A stretch of DNA of 64,000 bases from contig NZ_JAJNKA010000013.1 in assembly GCF_021533215.1 (NCBI RefSeq), forward strand, positions 62,001 through 126,000, written 5' to 3'. Positions 17,817 through 27,043 of this stretch are shown piece after piece. The notes under the pieces are model-generated. The model ran no database searches. It was not told the origin of the DNA and was given only the letters and a program-made list of their open reading frames with translations. A program made the translations under genes and the position numbers. Source of the stretch: Portibacter lacus. Its GTDB lineage: Bacteria; Bacteroidota; Bacteroidia; Chitinophagales; Saprospiraceae. Each line of letters starts with the position of its first letter. Position 1 is the first letter of the stretch.

Positions 17817-18539
17817 CTACTTTTGTTTTTCTTTTCGGTCGCCTAGATGATTGAAACCTTGAGATCGTTCATATTCGATCATCTCCTTCGAGCGGAAATT
17901 TAAAATAAATGCCCTCCTTCTGTTTCCAGTGCTATTTCCTCTTGCATAATGAATGGTCCTTCCATGGTGAAAAGTACATGAACCTGCCTTTAATTCTACA
18001 GCTTTCGCTTCGTCTTCTCTTGCTTCGCATTTCATAGCTCCGCCATTTCCCGTTAGGATGTGAGCTCTGAGTTCTTCCTTATGAGATTTTGGAACATACC
18101 ACATACATCCATTTTCTTTTGTAACATCATCTAAAGCTACCCAACAAGAAACAGCGCGCTTATCTTCCATATCTATCCAGTAAGCCTCGTCTTGGTGAAA
18201 TGGGGTTTCCTTGTTAGTGAATGGAGGTTTGTCAATTAACATGTCAAAGTCCAATTCCATATCTGGACCAAGCAATTCCTTTGCTAACTTATTGATTTTC
18301 TGGTGGAGAATAGAATGCAGTAAGGGAGGATGTAGCATAGAAGGCCGCATGATCTGGACGATCAACTCCTTTTTGCCTTCACTTCCACTGAGGTCGGACC
18401 TATGTCCCACGGTGGAAATCGTACCACTTAAGAAATCTTCATAAATATTTCTAAAGTACTCTATCTCAGTCGGATTAAGGATATCATGGTAAGTAGCAAA
18501 TCCTTCTCTTTCAAATTCTTCAATAATTGAATTACTCAT
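17817..18539 (-). CDS. Phytanoyl-CoA dioxygenase (PhyH) family protein
   Basis: A 240-residue Fe(II)/2-oxoglutarate dioxygenase. The facial triad is visible as H115-x-D117 in TPFHQDEAYW and the distal His197 in FHHGRTIHYARGNS. RRRAF at about 207-211 supplies the Arg expected to bind 2-oxoglutarate. There is no signal peptide, so it is cytoplasmic. PhyH-family enzymes hydroxylate many substrates, and in marine Bacteroidota they often lie in carbohydrate or osmolyte loci. The substrate here is unknown. It converges with the FG-GAP gene and diverges from the DUF5107-TPR gene, sharing a roughly 150-bp promoter region. Confidence 0.85.
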   Translation of the reverse strand: MSNSIIEEFEREGFATYHDILNPTEIEYFRNIYEDFLSGTISTVGHRSDLSGSEGKKELIVQIMRPSMLHPPLLHSILHQKINKLAKELLGPDMELDFDMLIDKPPFTNKETPFHQDEAYWIDMEDKRAVSCWVALDDVTKENGCMWYVPKSHKEELRAHILTGNGGAMKCEAREDEAKAVELKAGSCTFHHGRTIHYARGNSTGNRRRAFILNFRSKEMIEYERSQGFNHLGDRKEKQK

Positions 18540-18692
18540 GCGCTCGGTGTTTGTGTAATAAATATATAATTTATCTGAAACATTAAGGGAAATCAGTATT
18601 GGCGAAAAAATAATGCATGTATTTTAAAAGCTAAATAAACGTGGGGTTTAATGAAAAATAGTATCTTAATTGTATCTAATAATCGACCTAAA

Positions 18693-21600
18693 ATGAAGAT
18701 GAATCTTTCTACTTATACTAGTTTTTTAACGCTCATTTTGTTGCATATTCCTTTAGCTTCGATCGCACAGAATGCATCCATTTCTATTGAGAATCGTAGC
18801 ATTGAAACTTATGCTTTTGATGAGCCTAATCCACTTCCTATTTTAGCCGAAAATCCTAAAATTTATCCCTACTTCAAATTTGAGGGATATAGCCAGGAAA
18901 AAACTGATCGTGAGTGGGATGTTGTGAAAATGGAGAACGACTTCATTACAGTGTATATCTTGCCGGAAATAGGTGGTAAGATCTGGGGAGCAATAGAAAA
19001 GAAAACAGGCGAGGAATTCTTATATCGAAATGAAGTCATCAAATTTCGGAATATAGCAATGAGAGGACCTTGGACTTCAGGTGGTGTGGAATTTAATTTT
19101 GGAATCATAGGTCATACGCCTGCGACGGCGACACCTGTGGATTATGAAATTATGGAGAACGAGGATGGAAGTGTGAGTTGTGTCGTAGGTGCGATGGATC
19201 TTCCATCTAGAACTCAATGGAGGGTTGAAATTAGGCTTGATAAGGATAAGGCATTTTATGAGACAAATGCTTCGTGGTATAATCCGACTTCTTTGAATCA
19301 ATCCTACTACAATTGGATGACAGGCGCTGCAGCGGCAAGTGAAGACTTGGAATTCTTCATCCCAGGAAACCAATCAATAGAGCATGGTGGGGACCCGAAT
19401 CCTTGGCCGATTGATAAAGATGGGCGGAAATTATTCAATTACAAAGACAACAACTTTGGTTCACATAAATCATATCATATAGTTGGAGAATACAAAGATT
19501 ACTTTGGAGGTTATTATCATGATAAGGAATTCGGTTTTGGACACTGGTCACCATATGAAGAGATGCCTGGGCAGAAATTATGGTTGTGGGCGTTGTCCAG
19601 ATCTGGAGGAATCTGGGAAGATTTGTTGACAGATACAGATGGGCAATACATCGAATTTCAAGCAGGTCGTTTATTTAACCAATATTTTCCTGAAGGTGGA
19701 AATAATCCCATCACCCAAGCAAGTTTTGATCCTTATGTTATGGATCGGTGGAGAGAAATTTGGTTTCCATTTGTAGAAATAGGAGGCATGGAAGCGGCTT
19801 CTGAATGGGGCGTTATGAACGTTGAGTATGAAGATGGAATGGCCATTATTGGTTTAAATGCATTGCAAACATTGCACGAAGACTTTATGGTGTCCATTAA
19901 CGATCAGGAAGTGGTAAGCGAAAGTTTATCAATGAAACCAATGGATGTCTTTTATAAGAAGGTGAAACTTAGCCCCACAGACAAGCTCGAAGTGAAAGTA
20001 GGTGACCATAAAATTTACTATACCAATGATACAGATCGAATGAAATTAAAGCGGCCTTTTTATTCAGAATCTCGAAATTCATTGACAGCAGATCAAAAAC
20101 TATATTTTGAAGGTTGGGAAGCTATGAAATATAGGGAGTACGGTAAGGCGAGACAAGATTTCGCGACACTATTAAAGACTATACCTTACCATCAAGATGC
20201 CTTGGTGAAGATGGCAGAACTGGAATTTAAGAGGGCGAACTATGATGAAGCCCTAGCATTCGCAAATCGTGTACTAGAATTGGATACTTATCATCCGGAA
20301 GCTAATTACAAAGCAGGAATCATTTATCGCGCGAAGAAAGATTACATCAATGCGCTGGAAACTTTTGGCTGGGCGGCCAGGAGCATGGGTTTTAGGTCTG
20401 TTTCATTTGCTCAAATGGCCGAAATATATGTCGCTCTTGAAGAATTTGATAAAGCAACTGACTATGCCCGAAAGGCATTAGATTTTAATAAATATAATAT
20501 CAATGCGAGAAATGTACTGATTGTCTGTGCTCGAAAATTTAAGGATGAAAAGACACATCAAGCCCAGATTAAGAAGGTGCTAGAATATGATCCATTGAAT
20601 CATTTCGCCCAGTTTGAAAGTCATGAAAATTTAAAAGTCAGCAATGAGTTTCCAGCTGAAAGTTCGTTGGAATTAGCTCTGCAGTATTTTCATTTAGGTC
20701 TTATGTCAGATGCTATTCATGTCCTTAGTCTCCAACATCAAAATACGAAGAATTCACTTTGGTTAGCTTATCTGTTAGGAGATGTTGATCCTGAGAAGAG
20801 TGCTGAAAAATTAATTCAAGCTTTGGAAGGAAAGATTGATTTTACATTTCCTTATCGAAGAGAAAGTATAGAAGTGTTCGAATGGGTTAAAGATCAGTCT
20901 GAGAACTGGAAGTCAGATTATTACTTAGCGCTTAATTACTATGCAGTAGGGAAAAATGAATTAGGAGATCAATTGATGCAAGCTTGCGAAAATATTCCAG
21001 ACTCTCCTGTTTTCTATCGTTTTAGAGGGCAAATGCTTAAGAATGGATCGATAGATGCTAGGATAGGGGACTATGATTCTGCATTGGCGCTAGAAGGTAA
21101 TGATTGGAAACAAAGGGAAGAGCATATTCAACTTTTATTAGAAGCTGGTGAATTAGAAAAGGCAAAATTAATGTCTGAAAAAACGTACCAAATGTTTCCG
21201 AAGAATTATAATACAGGATTGATTTATGCAAAGAGTCTTTTATCATCGAAGGAATATGAGAGGAGTATAGAGGTATTGCAAAATATCGTTGTCTTACCTT
21301 CAGAATTAGCTAGGTCAAGTCGACACACTTATTATAGGGCTCATGTTTTTTTAGCGGAAGAGCTTATCGGAAATGAAAAATATGACAAAGCGATTCAGAT
21401 TCTTGAAAGGTCTAAATTATGGCCGGAAAATCTGGGAGTTGGGAAGCCCTACATAGTTGATGAACGATTACAAGATTACCTAATAGGGTTGAGTTATGAA
21501 AAGCTGGGCAAAAAGGATAAAGCTGATAGTTCTTACAAGCGTATTGTTTCACTTTCGGAGAAAGAAGCAACCACTAAAATTTATCAAGTGTTGAAACTGC

Positions 21601-21767
21601 TTGCGCTTCAAAAATTGGCAAATAAAGAAGTCCTACAAAGTACACTTGCTAAATTGGAGATGTCGGAATCGAAAGATGATCAGTTAACCTTAGCCATATT
21701 TAATTCTTCTGTTACGAATAATGAGGAGGATATGGTCGCTCTTCTGGAAAGAATAGTAGGGTATTGA
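18693..21767 (+). CDS. Secreted DUF5107 protein with C-terminal TPR repeats
   Basis: Starting at the ATG at 18693 gives a signal peptide (MKMNLSTYTSFLTLILLHIP, cleavage near IAQ-NA) and 1024 residues. An in-frame ATG at 18651 would add 14 residues before it. The N-terminal 400 residues match DUF5107, a galactose-mutarotase-like beta-sandwich, with VYILPEIGGKIWGAIEKKTG, MRGPWTSGGVEFNFG and GHWSPYEEMPGQKLWLWA. Residues from about 450 are tandem TPR units, for example YREYGKARQDFATLLKTIP and YDEALAFANRVLELDTYHPE. DUF5107-TPR proteins are thought to bind or process sugars, and this one sits beside the LacI gene in the middle of the locus. It is convergent with lacI with a 13-bp gap. Confidence 0.83.
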   Translation: MKMNLSTYTSFLTLILLHIPLASIAQNASISIENRSIETYAFDEPNPLPILAENPKIYPYFKFEGYSQEKTDREWDVVKMENDFITVYILPEIGGKIWGAIEKKTGEEFLYRNEVIKFRNIAMRGPWTSGGVEFNFGIIGHTPATATPVDYEIMENEDGSVSCVVGAMDLPSRTQWRVEIRLDKDKAFYETNASWYNPTSLNQSYYNWMTGAAAASEDLEFFIPGNQSIEHGGDPNPWPIDKDGRKLFNYKDNNFGSHKSYHIVGEYKDYFGGYYHDKEFGFGHWSPYEEMPGQKLWLWALSRSGGIWEDLLTDTDGQYIEFQAGRLFNQYFPEGGNNPITQASFDPYVMDRWREIWFPFVEIGGMEAASEWGVMNVEYEDGMAIIGLNALQTLHEDFMVSINDQEVVSESLSMKPMDVFYKKVKLSPTDKLEVKVGDHKIYYTNDTDRMKLKRPFYSESRNSLTADQKLYFEGWEAMKYREYGKARQDFATLLKTIPYHQDALVKMAELEFKRANYDEALAFANRVLELDTYHPEANYKAGIIYRAKKDYINALETFGWAARSMGFRSVSFAQMAEIYVALEEFDKATDYARKALDFNKYNINARNVLIVCARKFKDEKTHQAQIKKVLEYDPLNHFAQFESHENLKVSNEFPAESSLELALQYFHLGLMSDAIHVLSLQHQNTKNSLWLAYLLGDVDPEKSAEKLIQALEGKIDFTFPYRRESIEVFEWVKDQSENWKSDYYLALNYYAVGKNELGDQLMQACENIPDSPVFYRFRGQMLKNGSIDARIGDYDSALALEGNDWKQREEHIQLLLEAGELEKAKLMSEKTYQMFPKNYNTGLIYAKSLLSSKEYERSIEVLQNIVVLPSELARSSRHTYYRAHVFLAEELIGNEKYDKAIQILERSKLWPENLGVGKPYIVDERLQDYLIGLSYEKLGKKDKADSSYKRIVSLSEKEATTKIYQVLKLLALQKLANKEVLQSTLAKLEMSESKDDQLTLAIFNSSVTNNEEDMVALLERIVGY

Positions 21768-21780
21768 GGCTATTTCTAGA

Positions 21781-22872
21781 CTACATTACAATGGGCATTT
21801 CTTCGAACTGTCGATCGGTATAATAATTGGCGTTTTCTTTCATGACTACATCAAGTGGTAAGTGTTGCAACTTGTTAGGTTCGATTTTTCTAATTAGAAA
21901 ATTGAAAATATTGATAACTGCTAAGTAGCCTTGCTTGAATGGATTCTGATTGATTAGAAAGTCAATTTCTTCAGATTCTAGATAAGTTAAGTTTTCGTCA
22001 ATTAAATCATATCCGACCAACTTAAGATCTGAAATTCCAAGTTTTTTTAATGCATTGACCACATGAAAAGCTCTAGAAGTAGAAATGAAGATACCTTTTA
22101 TATTAGGACATTTCGTTAAGTGCTTTTTGAAGAAATTATACATTCCTACTGTGTCGTAAGGATTTTCAAAGTGACCCGTGATAACATTTATTCCGAGATC
22201 ATGATGCTCTTTAAAGTAATCTTTGAAACCGCGTTCTTTGTCAATTAAGTGTTGTGAATTGTATACTAATTCCTCCACATGGCAGATCATTGCACTTTCG
22301 CCAGCAGAAAGACCGAAAGCAAGCAACTTTGCACCTAAGGTTCCACTGTGATAGGAATCTTGCCCGATATAGCAAATCAGATTCGAATCTTCTAAGTCGA
22401 GATATGTATTAATTAATACATAGTGAATATCTTTCTGATCACACTTTTTTAAGAATGAAATGCTTTGCTCGGTGAAGATGGGAGATACAATTACACAATT
22501 ATAAGTTTTTTCTAGAATAGCTTCTGATTGTCTAACAAATTCCTCTTCGTTGTTTTCCATGAAATGGAAGAAATCGACAGTGACGCCATAATCTTTCACA
22601 ACCTGTAATGCTTTTAAAATGCCATCTTTAGGTTGATTCCAAAAGGAGTCTTTGTACTCATTCGGAATCAGTGCAGCAATTTTCCATTCTTTATTATAGG
22701 CTAATACACTTGCTAATACATTAGGACTGTAATCTAATGACTCTAGGGCTTTTAGTACTTTTTCCTCTGATTTTTTAGAGACGTTGCCTCTTTTATGGAG
22801 TACTCGATCTACCGTTCCAGGAGAAACACCTGCAACAATAGCAATATCTTTTATCCGTATTCTATCTTTCAT
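21781..22872 (-). CDS. LacI-family transcriptional regulator
   Basis: 363 residues. The N-terminal helix-turn-helix and hinge are clear: IKDIAIVAGVSPGTVDRVLH at about 7-26, then KRGNVSKKSEEKVLKALESL and YSPNVLASVLA. The periplasmic-binding-protein-like effector domain follows, with GQDSYHSGTLGAKLLAFGL, DKERGFKDYF, GIFISTSRAFHVVNALKKLG and INQNPFKQGYLAVINI. The SPGTVDRVLHKRGNVS form is the Bacteroidota sugar-regulator subtype. The nearest predicted operator is centred about 80 bp before its ATG, suggesting autoregulation, and similar sites precede susC and the CBM9 operon. It sits divergently from the cytochrome operon. The effector is unknown; an amino sugar phosphate or oligosaccharide is a guess from the neighbours. 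Confidence 0.94.
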   Translation of the reverse strand: MKDRIRIKDIAIVAGVSPGTVDRVLHKRGNVSKKSEEKVLKALESLDYSPNVLASVLAYNKEWKIAALIPNEYKDSFWNQPKDGILKALQVVKDYGVTVDFFHFMENNEEEFVRQSEAILEKTYNCVIVSPIFTEQSISFLKKCDQKDIHYVLINTYLDLEDSNLICYIGQDSYHSGTLGAKLLAFGLSAGESAMICHVEELVYNSQHLIDKERGFKDYFKEHHDLGINVITGHFENPYDTVGMYNFFKKHLTKCPNIKGIFISTSRAFHVVNALKKLGISDLKLVGYDLIDENLTYLESEEIDFLINQNPFKQGYLAVINIFNFLIRKIEPNKLQHLPLDVVMKENANYYTDRQFEEMPIVM

Positions 22873-23267
22873 GAATCAATTGCAATTTAGAGGAATAAAT
22901 ATGTAAAGCCAAGTGATCATTTCAATTTAAAGTTAATAAATAAATGTGTTCGCACACAGTTTTTTGTAAAATTATCATTATTTTCGTTACAGGGTAGGGT
23001 TGGGCATTTGACTTTCCCTATGAATAGGGAAGTTTAGGCCAATTGCAGAAATTTTAGTTCCATCAACTAAAATTTTTTACAAGCAGTTTAAATGATAGTT
23101 AGGTGGAAAATGATTGCAAGATATGGTGGTAGTCATTTTATTTGAGAGAGATTTTGCAAAATATTTATATTTCAAATTATTGTTCTTCTTTTTATAAGTT
23201 AGAGCAATTTTTTAATAATTTGAACCGAAATCATCATACAATAACTGAATAGAAACATGAAAACATT
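22873..23267. other. Divergent regulatory region between lacI and the cytochrome operon
   Basis: This 395-bp region has no ORF. It contains the predicted operator at 22945-22958 and a short hairpin at about 23014-23031 (TTCCCTA/TAGGGAA). The rest is AT-rich and must include the promoter of the six-gene plus-strand operon. Confidence 0.55.
22945..22958. promoter_or_regulatory. Predicted LacI-family operator between lacI and the cytochrome operon
   Basis: TGTGTTCGCACACA is a near-perfect 14-bp palindrome with a central CG. It matches the site at 3894-3907 at 12 of 14 positions. It lies 73 bp before the lacI start and 310 bp before the divergent PSCyt1 gene, so it could control both. Confidence 0.65.
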
Positions 23268-25568
23268 ATGAAATTCTCTTGTCTTATTTTACTTTTATTA
23301 ATTCTTGTAGGAACATCCTGTAAAAGTGATGTTGTCTCAGAAGGTAAAACATATGCCCACAAGCAAGAAATTCCAAAACTCATCGATTTTAATTTTCATG
23401 TAAAACCCATTCTGAGTGACCGTTGCTATACATGCCATGGACCTGATGAAAGTAAGATGGAAGGTGGCTTGAGACTAGATACGGAAGAAGGCGCTTTTGT
23501 GGCTTTAGGAAAGGAGAAGGATCGATTTGCCATCGTTGCTGGGAAGCCAGATAGTAGTGAACTGGTTCATAGAATTTATACGACAGATCCAGACGATATA
23601 ATGCCACCGCCAGAATCTAATCTTACCTTATCAGACTACGAGAAAGCCATCTTGAAAAGATGGATAGAGCAAGGAGCTCAATGGAAGAAGCACTGGGCAT
23701 TTTTGCCACCAGTTAATAATATACCTGAAGTATCAGATGAGCTTAATTTTATTGTCAATGATATCGACAAGTTTATTCTCAGTAAATTAAAAGAAAACAA
23801 TATCGCGCCAAGTGCTCAAGCAGAACCTGATTATTTAATTCGAAGATTATCTTTCGATTTGACAGGACTTCCACCTACGATAGAAGATTTAGATACCTAC
23901 AGTGATGACCTAGATAGTTACATCGATAAATTGTTAGCTTCGGATGCCTATGCAGAAAGAATGACAGCAGAATGGTTAGATTTGGCAAGATATTCAGATA
24001 CGCATGGTTATCAAGATGACTTAGAGAGAGTAATGTGGCCATGGAGAGATTGGGTGATACATTCTTATAAAAATAACTTGCCGTATGATAAGTTTGTTCG
24101 TTGGCAATTAGCGGGAGATCTGCTTCCAGAGCCGACGAAAGAAATGATCGTAGCAACTGCTTTTAACAGAAATCACAAAATAACACAAGAGGGTGGAGTA
24201 GTACCGGAAGAATATAGAGTGGAGTATGTTTCGGATAGAACGCAGACATTTGGAACGGCATTTTTAGGCTTGTCAGTAGAATGTGCTAAGTGTCATGATC
24301 ATAAATATGATCCGATTTCCCAAAAAGATTATTTCTCCTTATATGCATTTTTTAACTCAGTTCCTGAAAAGGGATTGATACAACCATATGGTGCGATTCC
24401 CGAACCTTATCTGGAAATTAAACCTGAAGATATTAAGGAACAATTAGCATTTATCAATAACGTGGATACCATGGAATCTATACCTCTTATGATAATGGAG
24501 GATATGGAAGAGCCGAGAGAAACCTTTGTGCTCGGAAGGGGCGCTTATGATAATCCAACGGTGAAAGTATTTCCAAACACACCGAAGTCTGTATTGGCGT
24601 TTGGTGATGATCTTCCTCCGAATCGCTTAGGACTATCTGAATGGTTGTTTGATGATCAAAATCCGATTACAGCCAGAGTTGCTGTAAATAGAATATGGCA
24701 GATTATTTTTGGTGAAGGCATTGTTTCCACATCTTATGATTTTGGAAATCAAGGTGCGCTTCCTTCTCATCCTGAATTGCTAGATCATCTTGCGATTAAA
24801 TTCAAGGCGATGAACTGGGACCAGAAAGCATTGATTAAATATATCGTATCTTCTGCGACTTATCAGCAGAGCTCAAAAATTAAAGCTGATATTGCTGAAA
24901 TAGACCCAGAAAATAAATTATTATCCCGTTCTCCTAGAAAGCGTCTGACTGCCGAAATGATTCGAGATCAAGCACTCGCAAGCAGTGGATTGTTGAATAG
25001 AATAGTCGGTGGTCCAAGTGTGAAGCCTTACCAGCCTGCAGGTATATGGGCAGAGAAAACGGGAGGCGGAGGTCGATCAACCGCAAAATATGTGGAAGAT
25101 TCTGGAGATAAACTATACAGACGAAGTATCTATACTTTCTGGAAAAGGACGGTTCCGCCACCAAGTATGATGACTTTCGATGCCGCATCTAGAGATTTTT
25201 GCATTGTAAAACGACAATCGACAAGTACACCATTGCAAGCACTTGTGCTATTAAATGATCCGCAAATTACGGAGGCTGCAAGAGTGATTTCTTATAAGGC
25301 ATTATCTGCAAATGACAACATCGAATCCTCAGTGAAATATATTTTCAGGTCGATTACGAGCAGACTTCCATCAGAAGAAGAGTTACTTACACTGCTCAAT
25401 TTTTATAAGGAGAGTGAGCAAGATTTTGAATCAGATAAGGAACGGATGATGGAGTTCTTAGCTGTAGGAGAATATGAAATTGAATATGAAAATAAGTCGG
25501 AATTGGCTGCATTAAGCACCGTTGCACTTGCTATTTTTAACTTAGATGAATCAATCAGCTTATCATGA
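23268..25568 (+). CDS. PSCyt1-DUF1549-DUF1553 lipoprotein cytochrome
   Basis: A 766-residue lipoprotein (signal MKFSCLILLLLILVGTS, Cys18). A planctomycete-type cytochrome domain comes first: heme motif CYTCH at 53-57 (HVKPILSDRCYTCHGPDESK), then IMPPPES with a probable distal Met. A DUF1549 region follows (about 150-360: YLIRRLSFDLTGLPPT, ERMTAEWLDLARYSDTHGYQ), containing a second CxxCH, ECAKCHDHKYDPI (Cys339, Cys342, His343). DUF1553 spans about 450-720 (NPITARVAVNRIWQIIFGEG, PRKRLTAEMIRDQALASSGL, STSTPLQALVLLNDPQ). The family is abundant in Planctomycetes, nearly always next to DUF1501 as here, but has no proven reaction. It is first in the operon and overlaps the DUF1501 gene by 4 bp. It is shorter than the roughly 900-1000 residues of many planctomycete members. 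Confidence 0.9.
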   Translation: MKFSCLILLLLILVGTSCKSDVVSEGKTYAHKQEIPKLIDFNFHVKPILSDRCYTCHGPDESKMEGGLRLDTEEGAFVALGKEKDRFAIVAGKPDSSELVHRIYTTDPDDIMPPPESNLTLSDYEKAILKRWIEQGAQWKKHWAFLPPVNNIPEVSDELNFIVNDIDKFILSKLKENNIAPSAQAEPDYLIRRLSFDLTGLPPTIEDLDTYSDDLDSYIDKLLASDAYAERMTAEWLDLARYSDTHGYQDDLERVMWPWRDWVIHSYKNNLPYDKFVRWQLAGDLLPEPTKEMIVATAFNRNHKITQEGGVVPEEYRVEYVSDRTQTFGTAFLGLSVECAKCHDHKYDPISQKDYFSLYAFFNSVPEKGLIQPYGAIPEPYLEIKPEDIKEQLAFINNVDTMESIPLMIMEDMEEPRETFVLGRGAYDNPTVKVFPNTPKSVLAFGDDLPPNRLGLSEWLFDDQNPITARVAVNRIWQIIFGEGIVSTSYDFGNQGALPSHPELLDHLAIKFKAMNWDQKALIKYIVSSATYQQSSKIKADIAEIDPENKLLSRSPRKRLTAEMIRDQALASSGLLNRIVGGPSVKPYQPAGIWAEKTGGGGRSTAKYVEDSGDKLYRRSIYTFWKRTVPPPSMMTFDAASRDFCIVKRQSTSTPLQALVLLNDPQITEAARVISYKALSANDNIESSVKYIFRSITSRLPSEEELLTLLNFYKESEQDFESDKERMMEFLAVGEYEIEYENKSELAALSTVALAIFNLDESISLS

Positions 25569-27034
25569 GTGAAAAAAAGATATTAGACGAAAGGTCCTAT
25601 TCGATGAATCGAAGAGCATTTCTATCTAAGGCAAGTATAGGTCTTGGGACTGCTTCACTAGCTTCGTTGCTAGGGACCAGTTTTTTCAAACCAGCAGATG
25701 CTCAAAATGCTATTGTCAATTCTCTTAATCTCCCACACTTCGCACCTAAGGCTAAGCAAGTTATTTACTTGTTTCAAAGTGGAGGACCGTCTCAATTTGA
25801 ATTATTCGATAATAAGCCGCTCTTAAGAACAATGCAAGGCCAGGATTTACCGGAGTCGATCCGTAATGGGCAGCGATTAACTGGTATGACTGCTAATCAA
25901 AGCGAGTTTCCGCTTGTTGGATCTAAGTTTGATTTTAAGAGATATGGAAACAGTGGTGCTGAGATAAGTAGTATTTTGCCATATACATCTAAAATTGCTG
26001 ATGAAATATGCATCGTGAAATCTATGCATACAGAAGCCATTAATCATGATCCTGCTATTACTTTTTTCCAGACAGGATCACAGCAGCCGGGAAGACCAGC
26101 TATGGGCTCTTGGTTGAGTTACGGACTCGGAAGTGAAAATGAAAACTTGCCTAATTTTGTAGTTTTATTATCTAGAGGAACAGGAAGACCAGCTGGCCAA
26201 CCCCTTTATTCTAGATTATGGGGGAATGGATTTCTCCATTCTTTGCACCAAGGTGTTCAATTTCGGTCAGGAAAAGATCCCGTGTTATATCTGAATGATC
26301 CAGATGGAATGAGCAGAGCATCGAAAAGGAATCTACTAGATAAAGTTGCAGAGCTTAATCACAAACAATACGAGAGTTTCGGTGATCCAGAAATAACAAG
26401 TCGGATTGCACAATACGAAATGGCTTATAAAATGCAAACGTCCGTTCCAGAAGTAATGGATGTCAAGGGCGAATCTGATCAGACTTATAAGATGTATGGT
26501 CCGAATTCAACGGTTCCTGGAACCTTTGCGGCCAATGCACTTCTTGCTAGAAGATTAATAGAAAAAGATGTTCGTTTTGTGCAATTATATCATATGGGTT
26601 GGGATCAGCACGGAGATTTGCCTAATGCCATAAAGAAACAAGCAGAGGATGTAGACCAAGCTTCAGCGGCATTAATATTAGATTTAAAACAGCGTGGACT
26701 GCTAGATGAAACTTTAGTGGTTTGGGGAGGAGAATTTGGAAGAACGAATTATTCTCAAGGAGCAATTACAAGTAATAGTTATGGTCGAGATCACCACCCT
26801 CGATGCTTTTCCATTTGGATGGCAGGAGGTGGAATCAAGCCGGGAATGGTGTATGGTGAAACGGATGATTTCGGATACAATATTGTAAAAGACCCAGTTC
26901 ATGTGCATGATTTTCAAGCAACGATGCTACATCAGCTAGGAATCGACCATGAGAGATTAACCTATAAATATCAAGGAAGAAGATTCAGATTGACAGATGT
27001 TTCTGGTCATGTAATTAAAGACTTATTAGCCTAA
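25565..27034 (+). CDS. DUF1501 (alkaline-phosphatase-fold) Tat-exported protein
   Basis: 489 residues starting in an ATGA overlap with the upstream stop. A Tat signal is seen as MNRRAFLSKASIGLGTASLA (from residue 14). Core landmarks match DUF1501: VIYLFQSGGPSQFELFDNKP, MHTEAINHDPAITFFQTGS, RPAMGSWLSYGLGSENENLP, DVRFVQLYHMGWDQHGDLP, ETLVVWGGEFGRTNYSQGA and GRDHHPRCFSIWMAGGGIKP. His and Asp residues in WDQHGD, and GGEFGR, GRDHHP, correspond to metal-binding positions of the sulfatase/alkaline-phosphatase fold. The partner of DUF1549/DUF1553 proteins, it is exported to the periplasm, possibly as a hydrolase or oxidative-complex subunit. The exact reaction is not established. Confidence 0.9.
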   Translation: MSEKKILDERSYSMNRRAFLSKASIGLGTASLASLLGTSFFKPADAQNAIVNSLNLPHFAPKAKQVIYLFQSGGPSQFELFDNKPLLRTMQGQDLPESIRNGQRLTGMTANQSEFPLVGSKFDFKRYGNSGAEISSILPYTSKIADEICIVKSMHTEAINHDPAITFFQTGSQQPGRPAMGSWLSYGLGSENENLPNFVVLLSRGTGRPAGQPLYSRLWGNGFLHSLHQGVQFRSGKDPVLYLNDPDGMSRASKRNLLDKVAELNHKQYESFGDPEITSRIAQYEMAYKMQTSVPEVMDVKGESDQTYKMYGPNSTVPGTFAANALLARRLIEKDVRFVQLYHMGWDQHGDLPNAIKKQAEDVDQASAALILDLKQRGLLDETLVVWGGEFGRTNYSQGAITSNSYGRDHHPRCFSIWMAGGGIKPGMVYGETDDFGYNIVKDPVHVHDFQATMLHQLGIDHERLTYKYQGRRFRLTDVSGHVIKDLLA

Positions 27035-27043
27035 AAATTAAAA

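Noticed and set aside
23014-23031. Riboswitch or leader hairpin before the cytochrome operon
   Set aside because: Only a 7-bp stem with a tetraloop and no T-run; insufficient for a riboswitch or terminator call.
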